Shown: positions 37,662 to 46,691, counted from the first letter of the stretch. The stretch: DNA of 64,000 bases from Phenylobacterium sp. (GCF_030680185.1 NZ_JAUXVZ010000047.1:1-64000), one strand, 5' to 3'. Numbers and translations are program-made. Notes: generated from the letters alone by a model not told the origin.

Positions 37662-38123
37662 ATGTCGCAACCCATGTCCGTGCTGATCGTCGAAGACGAG
37701 GCCCTGTTGGCCGTCGAACTCGGATTCCTGGTCGAAGAGGCGGGATGCGTGCCGGTGGGCCACGCCCTTGACGCGGCGGTGGCGGTTCAACTGGCGGCCC
37801 GACACAGGCCAGACATCGCCCTCGTGGACGTGCATCTGGCTGACGGCCCGACAGGCGTCGATGCGGCCCGCGAGATCGCCGGTCATCACGGGGCTCTGGT
37901 GCTGTTCATGCCGGCCAATGTGAAACGCCTTCCTGAGGATCTGGCCGGCGCCTGTGGCGTCATCGGCAAGCCCTATACCGACCGGGCCGTCCGCCGCGCC
38001 TTGACCTATCTTGTCGGATGCCAGGCGCGCGGGTGCGCAGAGTCGCCCCCGCCCCCCGGTCTCACCTTGTCCGACGCCTATGCCGCCCGCTGGGGCGTTC
38101 ATCAGCTCGAACAGTCGGCCTAG
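37662..38123 (+). CDS. lovR: Single-domain response regulator LovR
   Basis: A 153-residue receiver-only protein 7 bases after lovK. The acidic pocket is Glu11/Asp12, the phosphoacceptor is Asp56 in IALVDVHLADG, and the lysine is Lys103 in IGKPY. The conserved Thr/Ser that relays phosphorylation is replaced by Pro84 (LVLFMPANVK), so signalling may be unusual, for example as a phosphate sink for LovK rather than an output switch. About 35 extra C-terminal residues follow the domain. Confidence 0.85.
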   Translation: MSQPMSVLIVEDEALLAVELGFLVEEAGCVPVGHALDAAVAVQLAARHRPDIALVDVHLADGPTGVDAAREIAGHHGALVLFMPANVKRLPEDLAGACGVIGKPYTDRAVRRALTYLVGCQARGCAESPPPPGLTLSDAYAARWGVHQLEQSA

Positions 38124-38131
38124 TCGAAGAC

Positions 38132-38431
38132 ATGGCTGCGAGTTTCCTGCCAGAGGCGATCGGATTTTTGGCCGGTCTGTGTTCGATGGTGAGCTTCACC
38201 CCCCAGCTCATCAAGACCTGGCGGGAACGGGACGCCCGGTCGATCTCGCTGCGCATGTATGTGGTCACCGTCACCGGCTTCGCCCTCTGGGTGACCTATG
38301 GCGTATCGATCGGAAGCCTACCGGTGATGCTGACCAATTCGGTCTGCCTGGTTCTTTCGGGACTTATCCTGGCGATGAAGTGGCGTTTCTCGCATACGCA
38401 GGCCGGAGCCGACCTCAAGCCCATGGCCTAG
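38132..38431 (+). CDS. SemiSWEET / MtN3-like sugar transporter
   Basis: A 99-residue, three-helix membrane protein with the PQ-loop motif SFTPQLIKTWRERDARSIS. Bacterial SemiSWEETs dimerise to form a facilitative sugar channel. The ATG at 38132 gives the usual N-terminus with the first helix directly after it. It begins eight bases after lovR, so it may be read from the lovK promoter. The substrate is unknown. Confidence 0.9.
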   Translation: MAASFLPEAIGFLAGLCSMVSFTPQLIKTWRERDARSISLRMYVVTVTGFALWVTYGVSIGSLPVMLTNSVCLVLSGLILAMKWRFSHTQAGADLKPMA

Positions 38432-38539
38432 CCTGGCGGCCTTGGTTGGCGCCGCAGCACCGGCTGTCTAGAATTGCGACTCCGACGACAGGCGCCTCGC
38501 CTCCCCTGGCGCGCGCCGCCGCCAATTCAGGACCTCGCA

Positions 38540-40852
38540 ATGAACGACCGGATCGCCGCTGCTGAGGCTGCTTTCAAGGCTGGCCACTTCGACGAAGGGG
38601 TCGCCCTGACGGAAGCGCTGCTCATCGACGAGCCCAAGTCAGGAAACCAGCTCTATCGGAACTTCGCCTCGCTGCTGTTCCGCCGGGGGCGGTATGAGGA
38701 CAGCGCCCGCTGGGCGAAGACCGGCGCCGAAATCTATCCCCGCGACAGCGAGCTGTGGAACATTCTGGGCGTCTCCCTGCGCCGCCTCGATCGCCCCCAG
38801 GAGGCCCTTCAGGCCCTGAACGCCGGCATCAAGGCCCAGCCCAAGAATGAAGCCCTCTGGCAGAACAAGGGCAATGTCCTCAACGATCTGAAGGACGGCC
38901 CAGGCGCCATCGCGGTGTTCAGTCGCCTGGTCCGTTCGGCGCCGACCAACCCCGAGTTTCAGCGGAGCCTGGGGCGCGCCCATTGGCACGCAGGCGACAT
39001 GGAAAAGGCCGAAATGCGCTATCGGCTGGCCACGCGCCTGCGGCCCGACCTGGTCGACGCCTGGCTTGATCTCTCGGCGCTGCAGGCCGACTCCAAGAAA
39101 CCGGAAATCGCCGTGGCGACCCTGGACGAGGCGATCGCGCAGAATCCCGCGCCGCGCCTGAAGGAGGCCAAGGCCCTGGCCATTCGCCGGTCCAACAAGC
39201 TGCGCCAGGCCGAGGCCTATCTGCTCACCCTTCTGGAGGAGCTTCCGGACGAGGCCTGGGTGCACCACCAGCTGGGCGCCGTGATCACCGACTGGGACCG
39301 GCCCCGGGCCAACGAGCATCTGCGCCGGGCCGTCGAATTGGCGCCGGACAATCTCGAATATCGGATGGGCCTGGTCGAAAGCCTCGCCCGCTCACGGCAC
39401 GGCGATGAAGCCGCCCATATCGACGCGGCCTATGTCGAGCTGAAACTCGCCCGCGAGCTCGGCCCCCTGGTCACCGGCGGTCAGTTGAAAGTGGCTTCCG
39501 AAGTCCTCTCGCGCGTGGCCGATTTCGAGGGCCTGGAGGCGACTTGCGACTTCCACGAGACGGGCCGCCTTTGGGCCGAGCAGGGCCGCCACACCGCGCT
39601 CCTCAGCCAGCTGTCGCGGGTGCGGGCGCCGGAGGATCGCGACGAACTGGTCACCCAGCACCGCATCTATGGCGATCTCGTGCAGGAGCGCGTGGCCCGC
39701 TACCCCCTGCGTGCGCCGGCGGCGCCCCGACAACCGGACGGCAAGATCCGTCTGGGCTTCATGTCATCGGACCTGCGCAACCATCCGGTGGCCTATTTCG
39801 CCCTGCCCCTGTTCGAGCACTATCCCCGCGATCGCTTCGATCTCTATTGCTACTCCTTCTATCAGGGGCAAGAGGACCACCTGCAGAAGCGGATCACCGG
39901 CCTGGTGAAGGCCTTCCGTTGGAACCAGGACGTCAGCGACCTGGACGCCGCCCAGATCATCAGCGACGACCAGCTGGACATGCTGATCGAGCTCGGCGGC
40001 TCGACCCACATGAACAAGCTCAATGTGATGGCCTGGAAGCCGGCGCCCCTTCAGGCCAGCTGGCTCGGCTATCCGCACTCCTCGGGCCTGTCGAAGATCG
40101 ACCATCTGATCGTCGATCCATATCTCCTGCCGCCCCGGCCGGAACTGATGATCGAAGAGCCCCTGCTGATGCCTTCGAGCTGGATCGCCATGGGCGAGCT
40201 GGCCTTCCCCGAGCGACCGATGGCCGCCCAGCCGCCTGTGGTCGCCAATGGCTTTGTCACCTTCGGCACCGCCAACAATCCCTACAAGTACAGCCGCGAG
40301 ATGGTCCGCCACTGGGCGCGGGTGACCGCCGCGGTGCCCCATTCGCGGTTCATGTTCGTCCGGCCCGAGGCGGGCACGGCGGCGTTCCGCGACAACATCA
40401 GCGCCATCTTCGAGTCCGAGGGCGTGAGTCGAGACCGGATTCGCTTCGAGGCCGTGCGCGGCGCGCACATGCCGTTCTACAACGAGATGGACATCACCCT
40501 GGACACCTTCCCCCAGACGGGCGGCACCACGACGTGCGAGTCCCTCTGGATGGGCGTGCCGGTGGTGACCCTGGTGGGGCCTGGCCTGTTCGAGCGGTTG
40601 AGCCTGTCGATCCTGGGCAATGCGGGCCTGGCCGATCTCTGCGCGGGCGACCTCGACACCTATCTCCAGACCGCGGTGAAGCTGGCGGGCGATGTGGAGC
40701 GGCTGACCAGCCTTCGCCAGACTCTCCGCCCGACCCTGAAGGCGAGCCGCCTGGGCCAGACCAAGGTCTTCGCCCAGGACTTCTACCGCATGATCGACGC
40801 CGCGGTGACCCGCAGCCAGGGGGCGACGGCCAAGGCCAGCGAGGTCGCCTAA
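38540..40852 (+). CDS. TPR and SPINDLY/OGT-type glycosyltransferase (GT41)
   Basis: A 770-residue cytoplasmic protein. About residues 1-300 are TPR units (ELWNILGVSLRRLDRPQEALQALNAGIKAQPKNE and similar). The C-terminal half is a GT41 O-GlcNAc transferase-like catalytic domain (RLGFMSSDLRNHPVAYFALPLFEHYPRDRF, then ITLDTFPQTGGTTTCESLWMGVPVVTL). Such enzymes glycosylate proteins; in Caulobacter relatives (FlmG, FlbA) modify or control flagellin. Whether this one acts on flagellin, the RTX protein or another target cannot be told. AGGA precedes the ATG at 38540. The 3' end overlaps the convergent reductase gene by four bases. Confidence 0.9.
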   Translation: MNDRIAAAEAAFKAGHFDEGVALTEALLIDEPKSGNQLYRNFASLLFRRGRYEDSARWAKTGAEIYPRDSELWNILGVSLRRLDRPQEALQALNAGIKAQPKNEALWQNKGNVLNDLKDGPGAIAVFSRLVRSAPTNPEFQRSLGRAHWHAGDMEKAEMRYRLATRLRPDLVDAWLDLSALQADSKKPEIAVATLDEAIAQNPAPRLKEAKALAIRRSNKLRQAEAYLLTLLEELPDEAWVHHQLGAVITDWDRPRANEHLRRAVELAPDNLEYRMGLVESLARSRHGDEAAHIDAAYVELKLARELGPLVTGGQLKVASEVLSRVADFEGLEATCDFHETGRLWAEQGRHTALLSQLSRVRAPEDRDELVTQHRIYGDLVQERVARYPLRAPAAPRQPDGKIRLGFMSSDLRNHPVAYFALPLFEHYPRDRFDLYCYSFYQGQEDHLQKRITGLVKAFRWNQDVSDLDAAQIISDDQLDMLIELGGSTHMNKLNVMAWKPAPLQASWLGYPHSSGLSKIDHLIVDPYLLPPRPELMIEEPLLMPSSWIAMGELAFPERPMAAQPPVVANGFVTFGTANNPYKYSREMVRHWARVTAAVPHSRFMFVRPEAGTAAFRDNISAIFESEGVSRDRIRFEAVRGAHMPFYNEMDITLDTFPQTGGTTTCESLWMGVPVVTLVGPGLFERLSLSILGNAGLADLCAGDLDTYLQTAVKLAGDVERLTSLRQTLRPTLKASRLGQTKVFAQDFYRMIDAAVTRSQGATAKASEVA

Positions 40853-41664
40853 CCCTGGAAGAAGCCCGGCGCCGCAAGGGCGTCGCGCAGCAGCCCCTGG
40901 GCGTCGCGCGGGGTGACGCCCAGGGCGCGCAGGCGCTCGGTCGCGCAGGCCGGCGCCGGCGGCGTCGGTCGATCGGCCGCCAGGTTCAGGGTCCAACCGG
41001 CCTCGGCGAATACGCGGGCGAGATCGGCGTTGGAGACGTTCTCTCCCCGGGCCACATTGACCACCCCGTCCGCCCCTTGATCGGCCATGGCCAGCAGGGC
41101 CGCCACCACGTCGTCGGCATGGATGTAGTCGCGCACGGCGCCGGGGAGAGAGTCCCGGGTCAGGACCCGGCTTTGACGGGCCTCCTGCAGCAACTCCGGC
41201 AGGAAGCCGCTGGCGCCTTGGGCCAGATCGAAGACATTGGAGAGACGGGCCACCGCGCCACGGCCATCGGAGCGCGCCAGGGTCAGGTTCTCGCCCAGGG
41301 CCTTGGAGAGATCATAGACATTGCGCGGGGCGGCCGGATCAAAGGCCAGGACGTCGTCCTCCCGCCCGCCGGCCGCGCCGAGGCTGTCGTAGAGCCTGGT
41401 GGACGACAGATAGATCAGCCGATCGAAACGGGCCTTGGCCAGCACCTGGGCCAGCAGGGTGACGTGGGCCTCGACCGTATCGAAGGGCCGGACGGCGAAG
41501 TCGCCGGTCAGGCCGGCGCAATAGAAGACCTGGCCCAGATCGCGCGTGAACAGATCGGCCTCGCCGCGGGCCGGCGCATAGACCGCCTCGCCCCGATCGC
41601 GCAGGGCCTGGGCCAGCCGTCCGCCGATGAAGCCGCCGGCCCCGATGACGGTCCAACCCCTCAC
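40849..41664 (-). CDS. NAD-dependent epimerase/reductase (SDR), likely nucleotide-sugar 4-ketoreductase
   Basis: A 271-residue extended SDR. It has a GAGGFIGGRLAQAL nucleotide-binding motif, the SSTRLYDS segment and YDLSKALGENL with the catalytic Tyr/Lys pair. As the last gene of the CDP-sugar operon it is the natural candidate for the final 4-keto reduction. The GTG at 41664 overlaps the preceding stop (GTGA) and gives a start right at the nucleotide-binding strand. Confidence 0.82.
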   Translation of the reverse strand: MRGWTVIGAGGFIGGRLAQALRDRGEAVYAPARGEADLFTRDLGQVFYCAGLTGDFAVRPFDTVEAHVTLLAQVLAKARFDRLIYLSSTRLYDSLGAAGGREDDVLAFDPAAPRNVYDLSKALGENLTLARSDGRGAVARLSNVFDLAQGASGFLPELLQEARQSRVLTRDSLPGAVRDYIHADDVVAALLAMADQGADGVVNVARGENVSNADLARVFAEAGWTLNLAADRPTPPAPACATERLRALGVTPRDAQGLLRDALAAPGFFQG

Positions 41665-42155
41665 CGCTTGCCGCGCTCGCCGATGCGGCGGACCGGCGCG
41701 CCGGCATAGATTCCGTAGGGCTCGAGCTGGCCGCGCACCACTGCGCCCGCGGCCACGACGCAACCCTTGCCGATCACTGCGCCGTCCAGCACCACCACGC
41801 CGGCGCCGAGCCAGACGTCGTCCTCGATGACGATGCCGCCGCGGCTCTCCATGAAGCCCTGGTCGCGGATGCGCACGTCACGGTCGGCGATCTCGTGATT
41901 GGTCGGGGCGAGCGTGCAGTTGGCGGCGATCAGCACACCCTCGCCGATGCGCACCCCATTGCCGGTGTAGATCACCGTGCCGGAATTGACCGCGGAGTCC
42001 GCGCCGATGGTCACCTCGCCAGAGCCGCCGACGGCCTTGATCTTGACGAAGGAGTCGATGAGCACGCGCGGTCCGATCTCGATCAAGGTGCCCCGCACCG
42101 AGCGCTCGATATCCGCCAGCGGCGAGATGGTGGCGGTGGGGTCGATCTTGAGCAT
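41661..42155 (-). CDS. Left-handed beta-helix (hexapeptide) acyltransferase
   Basis: A 164-residue protein with repeated hexapeptides ([LIV]GxxxxI), for example ITIG-like turns in VTIGADSAVNSGTVIYTGNGVRIGEGVLIAANC, and the catalytic-type NHEIADR and VWLGAGVVVLDGAVIGKGCVVAAGAVV. It fits O- or N-acetyltransferases of the maltose/WbbJ group and probably acetylates the sugar or polysaccharide made by this operon. The ATG at 42155 overlaps the preceding stop (ATGA). Confidence 0.87.
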   Translation of the reverse strand: MLKIDPTATISPLADIERSVRGTLIEIGPRVLIDSFVKIKAVGGSGEVTIGADSAVNSGTVIYTGNGVRIGEGVLIAANCTLAPTNHEIADRDVRIRDQGFMESRGGIVIEDDVWLGAGVVVLDGAVIGKGCVVAAGAVVRGQLEPYGIYAGAPVRRIGERGKR

Positions 42156-42706
42156 CAGCGGCCTCCTGGCCCGGCTTCGCGACCGAAGTCCGGGTAGCTG
42201 GCGTCCCGCTCGGAGATCACCTGCGGGTCGGCCGGCCAGGCGATGGCGAAGGCCGGATCGTTCCAGCGCACGCCGGCCCCGTACCCGGGCTCGAACATCG
42301 GCGCGATCTGGTAGAGCACGTCGGTGTCGGCCTCCAGGGTGAGGAAGCCATGGGCGACGCCTTCGGGGATGAAGAGGGCGCGGCCGGCTTGCGCGTCCAG
42401 CTCGACCCCGGTCCAGCGGCCCAGAGTCGGGCTGCCCGGACGCAGGTCGAGGGCGACATCGAAGATCCGCCCCCGGACGACCCGCACCAGCTTGGTCTCC
42501 CCATGAGGCGCTGGCTGATAGTGCATGCCGCGAAGGGTCAGCGCCGCAGTGTTCCGCGACAGGCTGGTCTGGGCCGGGGTGAAATCGATGCCGGCGTCTG
42601 CAAACTCGGCGGGGCAATGCAGCCGCGCAAAGGCGCCGCGGTCATCAAGGACGGGGTCGGGATCAACGACGACGACGCCCGCGATATCCGTCGGCGCAAA
42701 CCGCAT
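42155..42706 (-). CDS. rfbC: Nucleotide-sugar 3,5-epimerase (RmlC/RfbC family)
   Basis: A 183-residue cupin enzyme. RGMHYQPAPHGETKLVRVVRGRIFDVALDLR and ALFIPEGVAHGFLTLEADTDVLYQIA are the family core, including catalytic histidines. It epimerises C3 and/or C5 of a 4-keto-6-deoxyhexose. Because the neighbouring nucleotidyltransferase and dehydratase are CDP-specific, its substrate is probably CDP-linked rather than dTDP-linked, and after C-methylation it may act at C5 only. Confidence 0.88.
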   Translation of the reverse strand: MRFAPTDIAGVVVVDPDPVLDDRGAFARLHCPAEFADAGIDFTPAQTSLSRNTAALTLRGMHYQPAPHGETKLVRVVRGRIFDVALDLRPGSPTLGRWTGVELDAQAGRALFIPEGVAHGFLTLEADTDVLYQIAPMFEPGYGAGVRWNDPAFAIAWPADPQVISERDASYPDFGREAGPGGR

Positions 42707-43944
42707 CAGTCGAGAACCTTGGTCACCGGCGAGGCGATCACGAAGCGGCCGCCCCAGTCCCGCACATAGGCCAGCTGGCCCATGATCTCATCCTTCAGGT
42801 TCCAGGGCAGGATCAGCACATAGTCGGGCTTCACCTCGGCCACCTTGTCAGGCCCGTAGATCGGCGCATGGCTGCCAGGCAGGAAGCGGCCCTGCTTGTG
42901 CGGATTGGCGTCGAAGGCGCAGACGATGTCGTCGGGTCCCACGCCGGCATAGTTGAGGAAGGTGTTGCCCTTGGCCGCCGCCCCATAGGCGGCCACCGTC
43001 TTGCCGTCGGCCTTGGCCTGGCGAAGGAAGGCCAGGAAGCTGTCGCGCACCTCGTCGACCCGCGCGGCATAGCCCTCATAGGTCTCAAGCTGATGGAGAC
43101 CGGCCGCGGCCTCGCGGGCGCGCAGGGTCTTGAGCGCGTCGGTCTCCTGGTGGCTGGAGGCCTCGTGGGCGCAAAACAGGCGCAGCGACCCCCCATGGGT
43201 CGGCAGCAGCTCGACGTCGAAGGCGCGCAGGCCGTTGGCCCGCAGCACCTGGGCCACCGCCAGCAGCGACAGGTAAGAGAAGTGCTCGTGATAGATGGTG
43301 TCGAACTGCACCATCTCCAGCATGTTCAGGAAGTGGGGAAACTCGAAGGTCAGCACGCCTTCCGGCTTCAGAACCTCGCGGAACCCGGCCACGAAGCCGC
43401 CGATGTCAGGCACATGGGCCAGCACATTGTTGGCCGCCATCAGGTCGGCCTTGATCCCCCGCGCCGCCAGCGCCTTGCCGGTCTCCCCGTGGAAGAACAT
43501 CACCTCGGTGGGCACGCCCTTGTCGATGGCCGCCTGGGCGGTGTTGGCCGTGGGCTCGATCCCGAGCACCGGCACGCCAGCGGCCTTGAAGTGCTGCAAA
43601 AGGTAGCCGTCGTTGGAGGCGATCTCGACCACCAGGGAGTCAGGCCCCAGGCCGAACCGCGCGATCATCGCCTCGGCGTAGCGGCGGGCGTGCTCCACCC
43701 AGCTGGCCGAGTAGGACGAGAAATAGGCGTAGCCGGCGTCGAAGATCTCGTCGGCGGCGACCGGATCGTCCACCTGCACCAGGAAGCACTCGGCGCAGAC
43801 GCGGGCGTGCAGGGGATAGGTCTTCTCACCGCCGGCGGCCAACTGCTCGGCGGTCAGGTTGCTGTTGGCCAGCGGCTGACGGCCCAGATCCACCAGGGTA
43901 TGGCTGAGCGGCGAGCGGCAGAAACGGCAGACGGGCGTCGTCAT
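42706..43944 (-). CDS. SAM-dependent nucleotide-sugar C-methyltransferase
   Basis: A 412-residue enzyme of the TylCIII / NDP-hexose C-methyltransferase family. An N-terminal zinc site is built by Cys6, Cys9, Cys50 and Cys53 (CRFC...CAEC). The central SAM domain has VVEIASNDGYLLQHFKAAG, the conserved segment FDTIYHEHFSYLS holds the catalytic His residues, and the C-terminal domain has VAAYGAAAKGNTFLNYAG. Members put a methyl branch on C3 of a 4-keto sugar. The ATG at 43944 overlaps the rfbG stop (TGATG). Confidence 0.9.
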   Translation of the reverse strand: MTTPVCRFCRSPLSHTLVDLGRQPLANSNLTAEQLAAGGEKTYPLHARVCAECFLVQVDDPVAADEIFDAGYAYFSSYSASWVEHARRYAEAMIARFGLGPDSLVVEIASNDGYLLQHFKAAGVPVLGIEPTANTAQAAIDKGVPTEVMFFHGETGKALAARGIKADLMAANNVLAHVPDIGGFVAGFREVLKPEGVLTFEFPHFLNMLEMVQFDTIYHEHFSYLSLLAVAQVLRANGLRAFDVELLPTHGGSLRLFCAHEASSHQETDALKTLRAREAAAGLHQLETYEGYAARVDEVRDSFLAFLRQAKADGKTVAAYGAAAKGNTFLNYAGVGPDDIVCAFDANPHKQGRFLPGSHAPIYGPDKVAEVKPDYVLILPWNLKDEIMGQLAYVRDWGGRFVIASPVTKVLD

Positions 43945-45002
43945 CACAGGCTTTCGTAGGTCTCAATCTGCGCCAGGCAGAGGTCGCGGGCGGCTTCGCC
44001 CAACCCCTGGCGGCGATACCAGTCCATGGTCCAGGCCACGGCTGTGGGGCCATCGAGGGCGCTCTCGAAGTCGAGCGTCCTGCGGGCGAGGCTGGCGTCC
44101 ACCGCCAGGCTCCTGGCCTCGATGGAGGCGGGGTCGGGTTCATGACGCCAGGGCTGGGCGTCCAGGGCGGCGATGGCCTGGGTGGCCAGTTCGCCGACGG
44201 TGATCTCGGCCGCGCCCGGACGCGGCCCGAAGTTCAGGGCGCGCGGGGTGTCCGGCTTCTGGACCAGGGCCTGGGCGAAGACGAGGTAGCCGGCCAGGCA
44301 GTCCAGCACATGCTGCCAGGGCCGCGTGGCCTCGGGGTGACGCAGGACAGTGGTCTCCCCGGCTCTCGCGGCGCGGACGATATCGGCCACCAGGCGGTCG
44401 CGGGAGAAGTCTCCCCCGCCGATCACATTGCCGCCTCGGGCGGTGGCCACCGGCACGCCGGCCTTGTCGAAATAGGAGCGAGCGAAGCTGGCGGTGACGA
44501 TCTCTGCGCAGGCCTTGGACGCCGAATAGGGATCCTTGCCGCCCAGGGCGTCGCCCTCCTGGAAGGCGCGGCCGCCGTCGTTGTTGGCGTAGACCTTGTC
44601 CGAGGTGATCACCAGCACGGCGCGCAGGGCGTCCTCGTCCCTTAGGGATTCCAGCAGATGGGCCGTGCCCATGATATTGGTGGAGAAGGCGCCAACCGGG
44701 TCCTCGATGGCCGCGCGCACGATGGGCTGGGCGGCCATGTGCAGCACGAGATCGAAAGGCCGGCCGCCGACCACGTCCAGCACAGCGCGGCGATCGCGGA
44801 GGTCCGCCAGATGCGAGGCGGCCAGATGGTCATAGCCGGCAAGGTCAGCGAGGGCCGGGGTCTGGTCCGGCGCCAGCGCCAGGCCGGTGACCTTGGCCCC
44901 CATGCGCGCCAGCCAGAGGCCCGCCCAGGCGCCCTTGAAGCCCGTGTGGCCGGTCAGCAGGACGCGCTTGTTCGCCCAGAAGTCCGGGTCGGGCCTGATC
45001 AT
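43944..45002 (-). CDS. rfbG: CDP-glucose 4,6-dehydratase
   Basis: A 352-residue extended SDR that converts CDP-glucose to CDP-4-keto-6-deoxyglucose. It has LLTGHTGFKGAWAGLWL, a variant of the GxxGxxG motif specific to RfbG, VLVITSDKVYAN, and the catalytic YSASKACAE. ATG 45002 overlaps the rfbF stop; a GTG at 45008 is possible. Together with rfbF it commits glucose-1-phosphate to CDP-deoxyhexose synthesis. Confidence 0.94.
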   Translation of the reverse strand: MIRPDPDFWANKRVLLTGHTGFKGAWAGLWLARMGAKVTGLALAPDQTPALADLAGYDHLAASHLADLRDRRAVLDVVGGRPFDLVLHMAAQPIVRAAIEDPVGAFSTNIMGTAHLLESLRDEDALRAVLVITSDKVYANNDGGRAFQEGDALGGKDPYSASKACAEIVTASFARSYFDKAGVPVATARGGNVIGGGDFSRDRLVADIVRAARAGETTVLRHPEATRPWQHVLDCLAGYLVFAQALVQKPDTPRALNFGPRPGAAEITVGELATQAIAALDAQPWRHEPDPASIEARSLAVDASLARRTLDFESALDGPTAVAWTMDWYRRQGLGEAARDLCLAQIETYESL

Positions 45003-45772
45003 GCCCACTTGCGCCAGGGCGCCTGACCCGACGCCCAGAGGCCTTCCAGCTGGTTCTTGTCGCGCAGGGTGTCCATGGCCGCCCAGAAACCGTCATGGCG
45101 ATAGGCGATCAGTTCGCCGTCCGCGGCCAGGCCCTCCAGGGGACCAAGCTCCCAGACGGTGGCGTCATTCTCGACCCGGTCGATCACCGAGGGGTCGAGG
45201 ACGAAGAAGCCGCCATTGATCAGACCATTGTCGCCCGGCGGCTTTTCCACAAAGCGGTCCACCCGGTCGCCGGTCATCTCCAGCGCGCCATAGCGCCCAG
45301 GGGGCGCCACGGCGGTCACCGTCGCGGGCTTCCCATGGGCGGCATGGAATTTCGCCAGGGCCGTGAGGTCCACATCGGCGACCCCATCCCCATAGGTGAA
45401 GAAGAAGGGCTCGCCGGGGGGCAGGAACTCCCGCACGCGCTTCAGCCGCCCGCCGGTCATGGTGTCGGGACCGGTGTCCACCAGGGTCACCTTCCACGGC
45501 TCATGCTTGGTGGCGTGGTAGTCGATGGCGCGGTTGGCGAGGTCGACGGTGAAGTCCGCATTGTGCAGGACGTAGTTGGCGAAATACTCCTTCACCACAT
45601 AGCCCTTGTAGCCCAGGCAAACGACGAACTCGTTGAAGCCGTGGTGGGCGAACATCTTCATGATGTGCCAGAGGATCGGCCGGCCGCCGACCTCGATCAT
45701 CGGCTTGGGCCGCAGGTGGCTTTCCTCGGAAATCCGGGTGCCCAGGCCGCCGGCCAGGATGACGACTTTCAT
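44999..45772 (-). CDS. rfbF: Glucose-1-phosphate cytidylyltransferase
   Basis: A 257-residue nucleotidyltransferase that makes CDP-glucose from CTP and glucose-1-phosphate. LAGGLGTRISEESHLRPKPMIEVGGRPILWHIMK is the diagnostic N-terminus of the CTP-specific branch, and YGDGVADVDL carries the metal-binding aspartate. It is the first enzyme of the CDP-sugar pathway and heads a run of six genes joined by four-base overlaps. Confidence 0.95.
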   Translation of the reverse strand: MKVVILAGGLGTRISEESHLRPKPMIEVGGRPILWHIMKMFAHHGFNEFVVCLGYKGYVVKEYFANYVLHNADFTVDLANRAIDYHATKHEPWKVTLVDTGPDTMTGGRLKRVREFLPPGEPFFFTYGDGVADVDLTALAKFHAAHGKPATVTAVAPPGRYGALEMTGDRVDRFVEKPPGDNGLINGGFFVLDPSVIDRVENDATVWELGPLEGLAADGELIAYRHDGFWAAMDTLRDKNQLEGLWASGQAPWRKWA

Positions 45773-45795
45773 CGCTGCTGTTCCCCCGCCGACGC

Positions 45796-46563
45796 TCAGG
45801 CGATCCGCTTGACGAAGGCGTCAGGCCAATAGGTGACCCGCGAATTCACCACCCCTTCGTTGAAGGGGAAGGTCGGCTCTTCGATGATGAAGCGCTTATC
45901 CTGGGCCACGAACTCATGTACCGCCTGACGGGGATTGTTCCAGGTCCAGTCCTCGGCCGTGCGGGGTCCGCCCACCACCTGTTCCATGATCCCGTCGGTG
46001 GCGACGATGTAGGAGCCCACCGGCACCATGTCGGCATAGGCGCGCAGTTCGTCGAGCACGTGGCCCTTGGTGTGGTTGGAATCGAGCACCACCAGCACGG
46101 TCTCGCCGGGCTTGATCTGCGCCTTGACCTGTTCGACCACCTCGGGCGCGGTGGAGGAGCCTTCGATCAGCTCGATCCGCTTCTTCATCGGGTGGGCCTC
46201 GATGGCCGTGCGATTGTGCGGCCGGATCTCGATATCGATGCCGATCACCCGACCCTTGTTCATCGCCTCGAACAGGGAGGCGTAGAAGACCAGGGACCCG
46301 CCATGGGCCACGCCGGTCTCCACCAGCACGTCGGGCTTCAGATCCCAGATCACCTCCTGCAGGCGGACCATGTCCTCCGGCAGCTGAATGATCGGCCGGC
46401 CCATCCAGGCGAAGGAATAGACGTATTTGGAATCCCAGGTCGCCCGGACCCAGGCCTTGGACGCCGCGGCGAACCCTTCGGCGGTGGAGAGGCTGTGGCG
46501 CGTTTCTGTGTCGCCGTCGCGGACGACGACTTCGCCGCGCTCTTCGTCGATGATGGTGATCAA
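45796..46563 (-). CDS. CmcI-like (cephalosporin hydroxylase family) methyltransferase
   Basis: A 255-residue protein of the CmcI/rhamnosyl O-methyltransferase family. VLVETGVAHGGSLVFYASLFEA is the SAM site, IGIDIEIRPHN follows, and VVLDSNHTKGHVLDELRAY provides the metal-binding aspartate. Despite the family name, members in polysaccharide clusters are sugar O-methyltransferases. It lies 23 bases upstream of rfbF on the same strand and may be the first gene of the operon, decorating the same glycan. Confidence 0.85.
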   Translation of the reverse strand: MITIIDEERGEVVVRDGDTETRHSLSTAEGFAAASKAWVRATWDSKYVYSFAWMGRPIIQLPEDMVRLQEVIWDLKPDVLVETGVAHGGSLVFYASLFEAMNKGRVIGIDIEIRPHNRTAIEAHPMKKRIELIEGSSTAPEVVEQVKAQIKPGETVLVVLDSNHTKGHVLDELRAYADMVPVGSYIVATDGIMEQVVGGPRTAEDWTWNNPRQAVHEFVAQDKRFIIEEPTFPFNEGVVNSRVTYWPDAFVKRIA

Positions 46564-46691
46564 GACCCCGACCTTGTATGCCGTTTCTGGCGGGCCGTGC
46601 TTAGGTGACCCGCTCTGTGGCCTCCTCCATATCGCGTGTCGGCGGCCCGATGAAGCCGTATCCCGCGTCAGGGGCGCTGGCGCTCCTCTAG

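Noticed and set aside
45796..46563. Cephalosporin biosynthesis enzyme
   Set aside because: The family name comes from CmcI, but the context is a polysaccharide operon with no beta-lactam genes; a sugar O-methyltransferase is more likely.
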